Of a DNA stretch of 12,077 nt, positions 1 to 6,548 are shown in pieces. Numbering within the stretch: position 1 is the first letter of the stretch; every line of letters starts with the position of its first letter. Origin of the DNA: Firmicutes bacterium UBA995 (GTDB lineage Bacteria > Bacillota > Sulfobacillia > UBA995); the NCBI GenBank assembly GCA_002291985.1, contig DBBB01000176.1, positions 1 to 12,077 of the forward strand. Reading direction: 5' to 3'. The notes under the pieces are model-generated. The model made no database searches, had not been told where the DNA came from, and saw only the letters and a program-made list of their open reading frames with translations. The position numbers and the translations under genes were made by a program.

Positions 1-134
1 CGCCCCTCTCCCCCGAGCATACTCCATCCCGTGCATCCGGGCAAATGCGTGCTTGGCCGGTGTGGCCGGCCATATGCTTGGCCGGCATTCAACAACAGAA
101 GGCCTGCCGGCAAGCATTCCCGACAGACCCGAAC
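1..134. other. Non-coding left edge with short GGCCGG-rich repeats
   Basis: No convincing gene is visible here. The stretch holds the direct repeat GCTTGGCCGG at 51-60 and 76-85, and several overlapping GGCCGGC palindromes between them. On the minus strand, positions 1-15 read as a purine-rich tract (CGGGGGAGAGGGGCG) that could be the ribosome binding site of a gene starting just outside the window, but this cannot be tested from the window. Confidence 0.3.
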
Positions 135-163
135 GTAGGGGCGGGTTTGGCACCCGCCCCTAC
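135..163. repeat. Perfect 12-bp palindromic element (GTAGGGGCGGGT type)
   Basis: Left arm GTAGGGGCGGGT (135-146), 5-nt loop TTGGC, right arm ACCCGCCCCTAC (152-163); all 12 pairs match. It lies 13 bp past the stop codon of the FMN-binding gene and has no T-tract on either side, so it is not a typical intrinsic terminator, although it could stop or stabilise the transcript end. From memory, palindromes with this GTAGGGGCGGGT core occur as dispersed REP-like elements in several bacterial genomes. The single copy seen here cannot prove that it is repeated. Confidence 0.65.
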
Positions 164-176
164 CATGACCTTCGAG

Positions 177-947
177 CTATCGGCGCGCAGCCTCCCGCGC
201 CCGCTCCGCCGCTTGCATCCACGCCCGGGAACTGCCGGTGGCGCCGGTGAACGCCTCCACCTGCGGCCCCTGGGCCCTCACCATCGCCTCGGCGATGGCT
301 ACCCGGGCTTCATGAAAGGGCGGGTGGGGATGACGTTCATCTGCCAGGCTCCACAAGGCGTTGAACCAGTCGTCGAAGACCACCTGGCCGGCTTCGTCGC
401 GCCGCGCTATCGTCTGCTCAAGCCGGACGCCGGTTATGCGATCGTCCTGGAATGTTACCCAGGCGAGGCCCCAGCCGCGGGCCGTACGGTCGGACATGCC
501 CATGAAGGTCCCGTCATGGTAGGTGCCAGCTTCGAGTCGTTCGACGAGCGCTCGCTCCAGCGCCCGCTGCGCCGCCTGCCGAACCCTGGCCGATGTGCCG
601 GTGGCGCCGGTGAAGGCCTCGACGTCCCAGGTGCCCGCCGCCTCAATCCGCTGCGCCAGCGTGGCGTGGGCCTCGGCCAGCAACGGGAAGAGCTTGCCGT
701 ACAGGGGATATTGCTTGAGCAAACCGTGCCCGTCGTACTCGTCAATGCGGGCTTCCATAATACGATCGCCGGCGATAAACAGCGTGACCCGCGCGTACCC
801 GTGCGGGCCACCATCGGATACGGCACTGAACACGCCATCCTGGAACGTACGCGCCTCTTCCGCCGGCCTGACCGGACACCCGGTCGTGCCTGCCATCACC
901 AGCACCGCCACTATGGCCATCGCCGCGAGCATGAGCCGTCGCTGCAT
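177..947 (-). CDS. Exported protein with two tandem FMN-binding domains
   Basis: A 256-residue extracytosolic redox protein predicted to carry covalent FMN. Residues 1-24 form a signal sequence (MQRR, then a hydrophobic stretch) ending in TTGC; Cys24 makes a lipoprotein possible, although TTGC is a weak lipobox. Two FMN_bind repeats follow, about residues 37-135 and 143-250. Each ends in FTGATGxS, with Thr116 and Thr237 as the predicted flavinylation sites, as in NqrC/RnfG-type domains where ApbE links FMN through a phosphoester to Thr. The start ATG follows a strong AGAGGAGGGGG site. It is the last gene of the minus-strand module behind ApbE (1679-2725) and the Gx-type membrane protein, and is the likely substrate of that ApbE. 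A two-FMN lipoprotein with its own ApbE resembles the Listeria PplA arrangement. The electron donor and acceptor are not visible here. Confidence 0.88.
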   Translation of the reverse strand: MQRRLMLAAMAIVAVLVMAGTTGCPVRPAEEARTFQDGVFSAVSDGGPHGYARVTLFIAGDRIMEARIDEYDGHGLLKQYPLYGKLFPLLAEAHATLAQRIEAAGTWDVEAFTGATGTSARVRQAAQRALERALVERLEAGTYHDGTFMGMSDRTARGWGLAWVTFQDDRITGVRLEQTIARRDEAGQVVFDDWFNALWSLADERHPHPPFHEARVAIAEAMVRAQGPQVEAFTGATGSSRAWMQAAERAREAARR

Positions 948-1038
948 GATCCCCCTCCTCTAGTATGCTGAAAGTATTCCCGACCGCCGTCTTGCCCTCC
1001 CGCAACATGCCTGGCCTGCCGTCCTCCCGCCGGCGCCA

Positions 1039-1569
1039 TCATTGCCCGGCAGCGATTGCCGCCGCCGGCTTCAGGGCGCCTACGACCAGGCCGACCAGGA
1101 GGCCGGTGGGTACGGCGAAACCCAGGAGATAAGGCAGGTAAACCATCGGTCCCAAATGGCCAATGACCGCCGTCAGCGCCAGCAACTGCGCGAGATTGTG
1201 GGTGAAAGAGCCGGCGAGGCTCAGTCCTACCGTGCTGAACCACTGCCGGCCGAACCGGTGCAGCCCTCCCATCACCAGCGCGCTGGCGAGGCCTCCCGCC
1301 ATCGCCAAGGTAAAGGGAAGGTTCAGGAAAGTCCCCGTCAAGAGCGACCCGAGGACAATGCGTACGACATTCACCAGCAGCGCGTCGGCAAACCCCCGGC
1401 TCACCAGGCACCAGAGGATGATGGCATTGGCGAGTCCCAACTTCGCGCCGGGTACGGGGAGGGGTACGGGTACCGCCAACTCCACCACCCAGATGATCAG
1501 GGCCATGGCAACCATGACCGCTAGCTGCACCACTCGCGTTGCGGGCCGCCGGGGACACGTCTCCCCCAC
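1039..1569 (-). CDS. Gx transporter / heptaprenyl diphosphate synthase component I family membrane protein
   Basis: A small integral membrane protein (176 residues from the chosen start) of the family variously named Gx transporter or Hpre_diP_synt_I. The diagnostic segment is PVPGAKLGLAN after the first membrane helix, followed by about four to five further hydrophobic helices and an HNLAQLL motif. The family has ECF S-component-like features and is often found beside ApbE and FMN-binding genes; its substrate is not established. I chose the GTG at 1569 because an AGGAAGGGGGGG purine run sits 6 nt upstream and it gives a normal short N-terminus. A GTG at 1614 would add 15 charged residues but has only a weak ribosome site. 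The gene lies 109 nt after ApbE (64 nt if the 1614 start is used) and 91 nt before the FMN-binding protein, all on one strand, which suggests an operon. Confidence 0.82.
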   Translation of the reverse strand: MGETCPRRPATRVVQLAVMVAMALIIWVVELAVPVPLPVPGAKLGLANAIILWCLVSRGFADALLVNVVRIVLGSLLTGTFLNLPFTLAMAGGLASALVMGGLHRFGRQWFSTVGLSLAGSFTHNLAQLLALTAVIGHLGPMVYLPYLLGFAVPTGLLVGLVVGALKPAAAIAAGQ

Positions 1570-1575
1570 CGTCTG

Positions 1576-1588
1576 CCCCCCCTTCCTT
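1576..1588 (-). promoter_or_regulatory. Purine-rich ribosome binding site deciding the Gx protein start
   Basis: On the minus strand the run AAGGAAGGGGGGG ends 6 nt before the GTG at 1569. The alternative GTG at 1614 has only an AGGA about 13 nt upstream. This favours the shorter protein. Confidence 0.5.
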
Positions 1589-1678
1589 CCCCTATTTCCA
1601 TGTGTCTTCGACACTACTTCAATTCATCCTGCCGAACACGTATAGTGATAAACTTCACCGTTGCAGGCCGGCCGGCGC

Positions 1679-2725
1679 TCATCGCGGCCGGAAGTAGGGT
1701 AACCGTCCCTCATCCTGGAGACCCGAAGTGACCAGCACCCTGCCGGCAGGGTCGACGATGATCCCCTCGACATCCGGCAAGCGTTCGAGGAGGGCAAGAC
1801 CCTCCAGCGGTTCCATGAGGAATACACCCGTCGACAGCAGGTCTGCCTCCATGACCGTGCGGCTCACCACGGTGACGCTGATCGATGTCCTGCCGGGCTT
1901 GCCGGTGCGGGGGTCCAGGATGTGATGGTAGCGCACCCCCCCGACCTCAAAGAAACGCTGGTAGTCGCCGGAAGTGGCCACGGCGTGGCCGGCGAGGTAG
2001 AGGGTCCCGAGGGTAGCGCCATCCTGCCGGGGATGCTGCACCCCCACCCGCCAGGGTTGGCCGTCCCCGCGGCGCCCGAGCAAGTACAGGTCGCCACCCA
2101 CCTCCACCAGGCCGCCGGACACCCCTGCCCGGGTCAGCACCTGGACGGCCCGGTCAATGGCGTAGCCTTTGCCGATGCCGCCCAGGTCGACGGCCATGCC
2201 CGGTCTTGCCAGCTTCACGCGGCCTCCCCGGCGGTCGACCTCCAACCCCTCGCCACCAACCCATTCCCTGGCTCGAGCGAGCGCAGCTGCATCGGGCACG
2301 GCAGCGCGGTCGGTACCGATCCCCCAGAGGTCGAGGAGGGGCGCGACGGTGACGTCGAACAGCCCTCCGGTAGCAGGCGCCATCTCCTTCACCGTCGCCA
2401 GGACTTCCAGCAACTCCGGGCTGGCCGACACCCACCGGCCGGCCCGGGCGTTGAGGCGGGCGACCTCGCTCCCCGGATCATGCCGGTTGAACAACCCTTC
2501 CATGCGCTGGAGTTCGGCAAAAGCCTGTTGGGCCACTTCTCCTTTTCCCGCCGGCACGCGGATGGTAACGAAGGTATCCATCAGGAAATCATGTTGGATG
2601 AAGTCCGGCCTGAGCCGGGCGTTGCGGCGGATGAAGTAGGCCACGACCAGTCCGGCCATGAGCACCAGGACCAGCAGGACGATCGCAACCCAGCGCCTGG
2701 CCGACTTGCCGGTGAACGCGTTCAC
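1679..2725 (-). CDS. apbE: FAD:protein FMN transferase (ApbE family), membrane-anchored
   Basis: This enzyme transfers FMN from FAD to a Thr/Ser of target proteins outside the cytoplasm, using Mg2+. The 348-residue length fits the family. Residues 12-32 form one membrane helix that would anchor the domain outside the cell; there is no lipobox Cys. ApbE signatures appear in order: MDTFVTI (49-55), DLGGIGKGYAID (180-191), GGDLYLLG (210-217), SGDYQRFF (252-259), HHILDPRTGKP (267-277) and the metal-site segment DLLSTG (295-300). The GTG start is supported by GAGAGGTGA 6 nt upstream and by a good promoter at 2745-2773. It is the first gene of the module that ends with the double FMN-binding protein, its presumed target. 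Confidence 0.93.
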   Translation of the reverse strand: MNAFTGKSARRWVAIVLLVLVLMAGLVVAYFIRRNARLRPDFIQHDFLMDTFVTIRVPAGKGEVAQQAFAELQRMEGLFNRHDPGSEVARLNARAGRWVSASPELLEVLATVKEMAPATGGLFDVTVAPLLDLWGIGTDRAAVPDAAALARAREWVGGEGLEVDRRGGRVKLARPGMAVDLGGIGKGYAIDRAVQVLTRAGVSGGLVEVGGDLYLLGRRGDGQPWRVGVQHPRQDGATLGTLYLAGHAVATSGDYQRFFEVGGVRYHHILDPRTGKPGRTSISVTVVSRTVMEADLLSTGVFLMEPLEGLALLERLPDVEGIIVDPAGRVLVTSGLQDEGRLPYFRPR

Positions 2726-2744
2726 GGCAGATCACCTCTCGACA

Positions 2745-2773
2745 ATTATCATCCGGGCAGCGAGACAGATCAA
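2745..2773 (-). promoter_or_regulatory. Sigma70-type promoter of the apbE module
   Basis: On the minus strand a -35 box TTGATC (2773-2768), a spacer of exactly 17 bp and a -10 box GATAAT (2750-2745; 5 of 6 consensus). The predicted transcription start, near 2738, leaves a very short leader carrying little more than the ribosome site before the GTG at 2725. It lies downstream of the fhs terminator, so the flavinylation module is probably transcribed independently of fhs. Confidence 0.65.
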
Positions 2774-2788
2774 GGCGCGGGCGCCGGC

Positions 2789-2815
2789 CTTCGAGTCCAA
2801 GTCTTCGAGTCCAAG
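2789..2815. repeat. Tandem 13-bp direct repeat, period 14
   Basis: CTTCGAGTCCAAG occurs at 2789-2801 and 2803-2815, separated by one base. It lies between the fhs terminator stem and the apbE -35 box. It could be a slippage duplication or a pair of protein-binding sites on the same helix face; the sequence does not decide. Confidence 0.6.
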
Positions 2816-2853
2816 AAATAACGAGGCCCACCCGGCGCCTTCCCGGGTGGGCC
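2812..2853 (-). terminator. Rho-independent terminator of fhs
   Basis: Perfect 11-bp stem GGCCCACCCGG / CCGGGTGGGCC (2825-2835 and 2843-2853) with a 7-nt loop. Read on the minus strand it is followed by the T-rich run TCGTTATTTCTTGG. It starts 35 nt past the fhs stop codon, the expected place. Confidence 0.85.
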
Positions 2854-2888
2854 CCCTCGACTCCCTTACCCCTGCGGGCCGGTGAAGG

Positions 2889-4652
2889 CTAGAACAATCC
2901 CTTCACCTTGCCCGTGTTCACATCCACGTCGATACGGCGGTAAGCCGGGTCGGACGAGGTACCGGGCATGAGGCTGATGGCGCCGGCGACCGGCACCACG
3001 AAACCCGCACCCTGATAGGTCAGGATATCGCGGACGGACAGCCGCCAACCCCGGGGGACGCCCTTGCGCGTGGGATCGTCTGACAAGCTGAGATGGGTCT
3101 TGACCATGCAGGTGCCGAGCTTCTGTAGCTCGGGGTCGGCCTCAATCCGCTTGGCCTTATCCAGGGCCTCGGACGAGTAATCCACCCCGTCCGCGCCGTA
3201 CACCCGGGAGGCAATGAGGCCGATCCGCTCCCGGAGAGGCGTCGTGAGTTCGTAAAGATACCGGAAGTCGTTTGGCTCGGCGGCGGCCTCGATCACGGCG
3301 TCGGCCAGCTCCAAGGCGCCGTCGCCGCCCTGCAGCCAGTGCTTCGAGAGGGCGACCCGGGCGCCGGCCGCCTCCGCGGCGCGGCGGATGGCCTGGATCT
3401 CGTTATCGGTGTCGGTATGGAAGTGGTTGATGCATACCACCGGGTTGACACCCGACTGCTTGATGATCTTGATGCAGTGGACCAGGTTCTCGCAGCCCTT
3501 CTCCACCCATTCCACGTGCTCCTTGGAGTAGGCCGGGTCGAGGGGCTTGCCGGGCACGGGCAGGGGGGCGCCGCCGTGGGCCTTGAGGGCCCGGACCGTG
3601 GCCACCAGCACCGCCGCGTGGGGCTTGAGCCCCGACATGCGGCACTTGAGGTTCCAGAACTTCTCGAAACCGATGTCGGCGGCAAAGCCCGACTCGGTCA
3701 CGACGTAGTCGCCGAGCTTGAGCGCCACCCGGTCGGCGATGATCGAGGACTGCCCGATGGCGATGTTGGCGAAGGGGCCAGCGTGCACGAACACCGGCTG
3801 GCCTTCGATGGTCTGCAGCAAGTTAGGGTTGAGAGCCTCAACCATCCAGGCGGTCATCGCCCCGTCCACTTCCAGGTCGCGGGTTGTCACCGGCTTGTCC
3901 TGGCGGTCGTAAGCCACGACGATGCGGCCCATGCGCTCGCGGAAGTCCTTCAAGTCCTTGGCGACCGCCAGGATGGCCATGACCTCCGAGGAGACGGCGA
4001 TGGCGAACCCCGATTGCATGAGGTAGCCGTCCATCTTGCCGCCGAGGCCGATCGCGATGCTGCGCAGCGCCTGGGCGCAGAAGTCGATGATCCACTTCAT
4101 CTCCACGTTCCGGGGATCGATGTTCAGCCGCTTGAGATCCCGGGAGGCGAGGAACTTGTCGCCGTAGTTGGCCTCGTGCTGTATCCGGGAGGTGAGGGCC
4201 ACCATGGCCAGGTTATGAGCGTTCATGATGGCGTTGATGTCGCCGGTCAGCCCGAGGGAGAAGGGGGTGAGGGGGATGCACTGCGACAGCCCTCCGCCCG
4301 CAGCCGAGCCCTTCACATTCATGGTCGGGCCGCCGGAAGGCTGGCGGATGGTGGCGATAACCCGCTGCCCTCGCTTGCCCATGCCCTGCGTGAGCCCCAT
4401 GGTGGAGGTCGACTTGCCCTCGCCGAGAGGAGTGGGGGTGATGGCGGTTACGTCGATGTACTTGCCATCGGGGCGGCCAGCCAGGCGCTCCAGGACGGCC
4501 TTGAAGTCTACCTTCGCGATGTGGTGCCCGTGGGGCAGCAACTCCCGTTTTTCGAGTCCCAGTTCATCGCCGAGCTGGTATACCGTTTTCATCTTCGCTT
4601 CGGCCGCTTCGGCGATCTGCCAGTCGGGATGCTTCGTTGGATCCAGTGGCAT
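2889..4652 (-). CDS. fhs: Formate-tetrahydrofolate ligase
   Basis: Cytoplasmic enzyme that makes 10-formyl-THF from formate, ATP and THF. It is the entry step of the methyl branch of the Wood-Ljungdahl pathway and of folate C1 supply. The P-loop-like motif TPLGEGKST is at residues 74-82, followed by RQPSGGPTMNVKGSAAGGG (103-121) and LTGDINAI (135-142), all typical of FTHFS. At 587 residues it is somewhat longer than the usual 555-560. The C-terminal segment reads LMPGTSSDPAYRRIDVD rather than the common MPGLPK form. I start at the ATG at 4652 because GGGAGGT sits 6 nt upstream and the protein then begins MPLDPTKHPDW; the frame stays open to 4817 but that part is low-complexity leader. It stands alone between two terminator-like hairpins. 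No riboswitch motif was recognised in its leader. Confidence 0.96.
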   Translation of the reverse strand: MPLDPTKHPDWQIAEAAEAKMKTVYQLGDELGLEKRELLPHGHHIAKVDFKAVLERLAGRPDGKYIDVTAITPTPLGEGKSTSTMGLTQGMGKRGQRVIATIRQPSGGPTMNVKGSAAGGGLSQCIPLTPFSLGLTGDINAIMNAHNLAMVALTSRIQHEANYGDKFLASRDLKRLNIDPRNVEMKWIIDFCAQALRSIAIGLGGKMDGYLMQSGFAIAVSSEVMAILAVAKDLKDFRERMGRIVVAYDRQDKPVTTRDLEVDGAMTAWMVEALNPNLLQTIEGQPVFVHAGPFANIAIGQSSIIADRVALKLGDYVVTESGFAADIGFEKFWNLKCRMSGLKPHAAVLVATVRALKAHGGAPLPVPGKPLDPAYSKEHVEWVEKGCENLVHCIKIIKQSGVNPVVCINHFHTDTDNEIQAIRRAAEAAGARVALSKHWLQGGDGALELADAVIEAAAEPNDFRYLYELTTPLRERIGLIASRVYGADGVDYSSEALDKAKRIEADPELQKLGTCMVKTHLSLSDDPTRKGVPRGWRLSVRDILTYQGAGFVVPVAGAISLMPGTSSDPAYRRIDVDVNTGKVKGLF

Positions 4653-4658
4653 GCGCGG

Positions 4659-4665
4659 ACCTCCC
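4659..4665 (-). promoter_or_regulatory. fhs ribosome binding site
   Basis: GGGAGGT on the minus strand, 6 nt before the ATG at 4652. It decides against the 55-residue longer reading that would begin at 4817. Confidence 0.7.
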
Positions 4666-4745
4666 TGCCTTGTGGATGGCGGTAGCCTCCCGGAAGCCCG
4701 TGAAAGCTGACCGCTTGCCCCCGGTTGGCGCCCGAAGGCAGGATT

Positions 4746-4751
4746 TCTATA
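4746..4751 (-). promoter_or_regulatory. Possible fhs -10 element
   Basis: TATAGA on the minus strand in the gap between the 4799-4831 hairpin and fhs. The only -35 candidate, TTCGGG at 18 bp, is weak. If used, it would give a leader of about 85-90 nt containing GCGGT/ACCGC complementary segments but no riboswitch consensus I recognise. Confidence 0.25.
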
Positions 4752-4798
4752 CGCTCGGTCCATGTCCTGCCCGAATCTCTCCCCGGACGCCCGAACAC

Positions 4799-4831
4799 AG
4801 CCCGGGGGACGCGCCACGCGTCCCCCGGGCT
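4799..4831. terminator. Strong 15-bp hairpin between the small conserved gene and fhs
   Basis: Arms AGCCCGGGGGACGCG (4799-4813) and CGCGTCCCCCGGGCT (4817-4831) match perfectly around a CCA loop. The hairpin begins 32 nt past the stop codon of the minus-strand gene at 4863 and precedes fhs. On the minus strand only a short GTGTT follows, so a T-tract is nearly absent. Termination or transcript-end protection for the protease operon is the likely role. Confidence 0.55.
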
Positions 4832-4862
4832 CGGGGCATCTTCCGTTTTCCCTGGGCCGATC

Positions 4863-5159
4863 TTACCGGCCCGGGCCTTTTGATGCGACGCAGAACAGTA
4901 TCCGCCCGCCGTCAGTCCGATACTCGTATTCGTCATCCCCGCAACTGAGCAAGACGGCATATCCGGGCGTGAGCGCCTGAGCATATACCCGGTCGGGTTC
5001 CGGGCAGCCCAGGCTGGCATCGGGCCAGACCGTCGGGACTACCTTCCGCAGGGCTATGCCCTGCCGGTTCACCTTCAGCCGGCGGGCCAGGTCGGCCATC
5101 GCCCGCCGGACCGCCCGGGCAGCCCCGGCGCGATGGCGCGGCTCGAGTTCGCCGATCAT
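4863..5159 (-). CDS. Small conserved protein with a WPDASLGCP motif
   Basis: A 98-residue soluble protein of unknown function with no signal peptide or membrane helix. Residues 1-35 are basic and helical in character. The second half carries VPTVWPDASLGCPEP (41-55), then YAQALTPGYAVLLSC (59-73) and DEYEYRTDGG (76-85). I recall this pattern (W-D-SLGCP, then a PGY segment and a YEY/YHT segment) from uncharacterised proteins in other bacteria, but no function is known to me. The ATG at 5159 is chosen; a TTG at 5189, 6 nt past the protease stop codon, is also possible. Both have weak ribosome sites, which suggests coupling to translation of the protease. The protein may be functionally tied to the protease, but that rests on position alone. 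Confidence 0.7.
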   Translation of the reverse strand: MIGELEPRHRAGAARAVRRAMADLARRLKVNRQGIALRKVVPTVWPDASLGCPEPDRVYAQALTPGYAVLLSCGDDEYEYRTDGGRILFCVASKGPGR

Positions 5160-5195
5160 GGCCGTGCCCCGGGGCTGCCCGCAGCGCAAGTCATG

Positions 5196-6386
5196 CTATC
5201 TGGCTCCCACTGCCCGGGCCGCGTTGATCCGGCCGCCGATGGGCTGATCGGTGATGATGGGGTCGACCGTGGCCTGAATCCGGTTGCGTACCGCCGTGTT
5301 GCTCGTCCCCCAGGGGGTGGTCCAGACGAGTCCCGCCAGCCCGGCCACAAAGGGGGCGGACATGGAAGTACCGTTCATCCATCTATAGCGGTCGGCCCCG
5401 AGCCACGACCGGGGGAAGGTCGACAGGATGTCCACGCCGGGCGCCGCCACATCGACCCAGGCGCCGAAGTTAGAGAAGCTGGCCCGGGCGTCATTGCGAT
5501 CGGTGGCGCCCACGGCAATCGCATTAGCGTAAGCTGCTGGATACATCAGCGCACTGGTATTGCTGTTGCCGGCCGCCGCGACCACCACGACCCCGCGCCC
5601 CCAGGCGTAGTTGACTGCATTCTCGAGGGTCGCGGAGTGGCTCGTGCCGCCGAGGCTCAAATTGATGACCCGAGCGCCGTTGTCCGCCGCCCAGATGATG
5701 CCATTGGCCACGCCCGACCAGGTGCCGCTGCCGGTATCGTCGAGTACCTTGCCGTTCATGAGCACCACGTCGAAGCCCATTCCCGCTATGCCCCGGGCGT
5801 TGTTGGTGACTGCGGCGGCGATGCCCGCGACATGGGTGCCGTGGCCGTGGCGATCGCTAACTGTGGGGCTGGTGGTGAAGTTCCGGGCGGCCACCACCTT
5901 GGGATTGATGTCGCGATGGCCCGCGTCGATGCCCGTGTCCAGTATGGCTATGCGTATCGTGGAGTTGCCCCGGGTTACGCCCCAGGCCAGTGTGGCTTCG
6001 ACCCGGGCCAGACCCCACTGGTCGGGCAACATGGGGTCGTTGGGCGTGAACCCGAGCGCCCTTACGACCCCGTCGACCTCGGCGTACAGCACATTGGGAT
6101 TAGCCCGGTACCTGGCTGCAGCCCGGAGTTCATCCCCCACGGGCACCCGCACCACCTGGACGCCGATGCGGTCCAGAGTCCTGAGCACCTGGCCCCGGTT
6201 GATCCCGTGGGCCGAGGAGACCTCGGAGGCAGCCGTGCCGGGACGGAACTGCACGAGGATCTGCCCGGACGCGAACCCCGCCGGAGGTGAAGCCTCAACT
6301 TGCGGGGACAGCCCCGCGGTCCCGGCCAAGGCAAGAACCAGGACGAGAACCAGACTGACCGCCACTGCCCGCACTTGCATGGTCAT
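5196..6386 (-). CDS. Secreted subtilisin-like serine protease (S8 family)
   Basis: A 396-residue pre-pro-protease. Residues 1-32 form a signal peptide (hydrophobic 8-26, likely cleavage after VEA). Residues 38-110 match the S8 propeptide/inhibitor fold (GQILVQFRPG to NVLYAEVDG). The catalytic domain follows: Asp150 in ILDTGID, His182 in HGTHVAG, oxyanion Asn274 in AAGNS and Ser341 in GTSMSAPFVAG. The triad is complete, so the enzyme should be active outside the cell. The motif set resembles thermitase/fervidolysin-type subtilases. The ATG at 6386 is chosen because AAGGAGGT sits 7 nt upstream and the signal peptide then starts correctly; the frame is open to 6527 but that part has no signal-like sequence and contains the promoter. 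It probably shares a transcript with the small gene at 4863-5159. Confidence 0.95.
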   Translation of the reverse strand: MTMQVRAVAVSLVLVLVLALAGTAGLSPQVEASPPAGFASGQILVQFRPGTAASEVSSAHGINRGQVLRTLDRIGVQVVRVPVGDELRAAARYRANPNVLYAEVDGVVRALGFTPNDPMLPDQWGLARVEATLAWGVTRGNSTIRIAILDTGIDAGHRDINPKVVAARNFTTSPTVSDRHGHGTHVAGIAAAVTNNARGIAGMGFDVVLMNGKVLDDTGSGTWSGVANGIIWAADNGARVINLSLGGTSHSATLENAVNYAWGRGVVVVAAAGNSNTSALMYPAAYANAIAVGATDRNDARASFSNFGAWVDVAAPGVDILSTFPRSWLGADRYRWMNGTSMSAPFVAGLAGLVWTTPWGTSNTAVRNRIQATVDPIITDQPIGGRINAARAVGAR

Positions 6387-6393
6387 CCGCCAT

Positions 6394-6401
6394 ACCTCCT
6401 T
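6394..6401 (-). promoter_or_regulatory. Near-perfect Shine-Dalgarno of the protease
   Basis: AAGGAGGT on the minus strand, 7 nt before the ATG at 6386. It fixes the start and argues against the upstream in-frame ATG at 6527. Confidence 0.85.
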
Positions 6402-6429
6402 GTATTTCTGCTCACGGTAATGCCACGCA

Positions 6430-6458
6430 ATATTATCATATCGGATTATTCCTTGCAA
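6430..6458 (-). promoter_or_regulatory. Promoter of the protease operon
   Basis: On the minus strand TTGCAA (6458-6453), a 17-bp spacer and TAATAT (6435-6430), inside the most AT-rich patch of the neighbourhood. GATAAT with a 15-bp spacer overlaps it as an alternative -10. The tandem 14-mer at 6461-6488 lies immediately upstream of the -35 box. Confidence 0.55.
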
Positions 6459-6460
6459 CA

Positions 6461-6488
6461 TCCAGGGAGAAATGTCCAGGGAGAAATG
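6461..6488. repeat. Exact tandem 14-mer next to the protease promoter
   Basis: TCCAGGGAGAAATG is present twice head to tail (6461-6474 and 6475-6488) with no mismatch. It ends 2 bp from the -35 box of the protease promoter, the usual position of an activator site. It may be an operator pair or a recent duplication. Confidence 0.7.
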
Positions 6489-6548
6489 TAGACGACGGGA
6501 ATCGACATCATGGCGGACGTAGCGCAAGCGCCGGATTCGCGGCCCCGG

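Noticed and set aside
51..85. Short repeats as a CRISPR fragment
   Set aside because: Only two 10-bp copies, GC-rich palindromic units and no regular spacers.
1922..2821. 299-residue open frame opposite apbE
   Set aside because: Antisense shadow that runs through the apbE promoter and into the fhs terminator region; no recognisable domain.
3339..4685. 448-residue open frame opposite fhs
   Set aside because: A shadow of the fhs codons in GC-rich DNA: no family motifs, low-complexity His/Gly/Val-rich composition and no ribosome site, while the minus-strand frame is an unmistakable FTHFS.
4653..4800. ZTP or THF riboswitch before fhs
   Set aside because: I looked for the conserved ZTP 3' segment CCGCCUGGGCA and the THF riboswitch core on the minus strand and found neither.
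4653..4817. 55-residue N-terminal extension of fhs
   Set aside because: Not FTHFS-like, and the ATG at 4652 has a good GGGAGGT site; the extension also overlaps the leader and hairpin.
5133..6290. 385-residue open frame opposite the protease
   Set aside because: Antisense shadow of the S8 catalytic domain; no motifs of its own.
6387..6527. N-terminal extension of the protease
   Set aside because: It would bury the signal peptide and contains the promoter and Shine-Dalgarno sequence.
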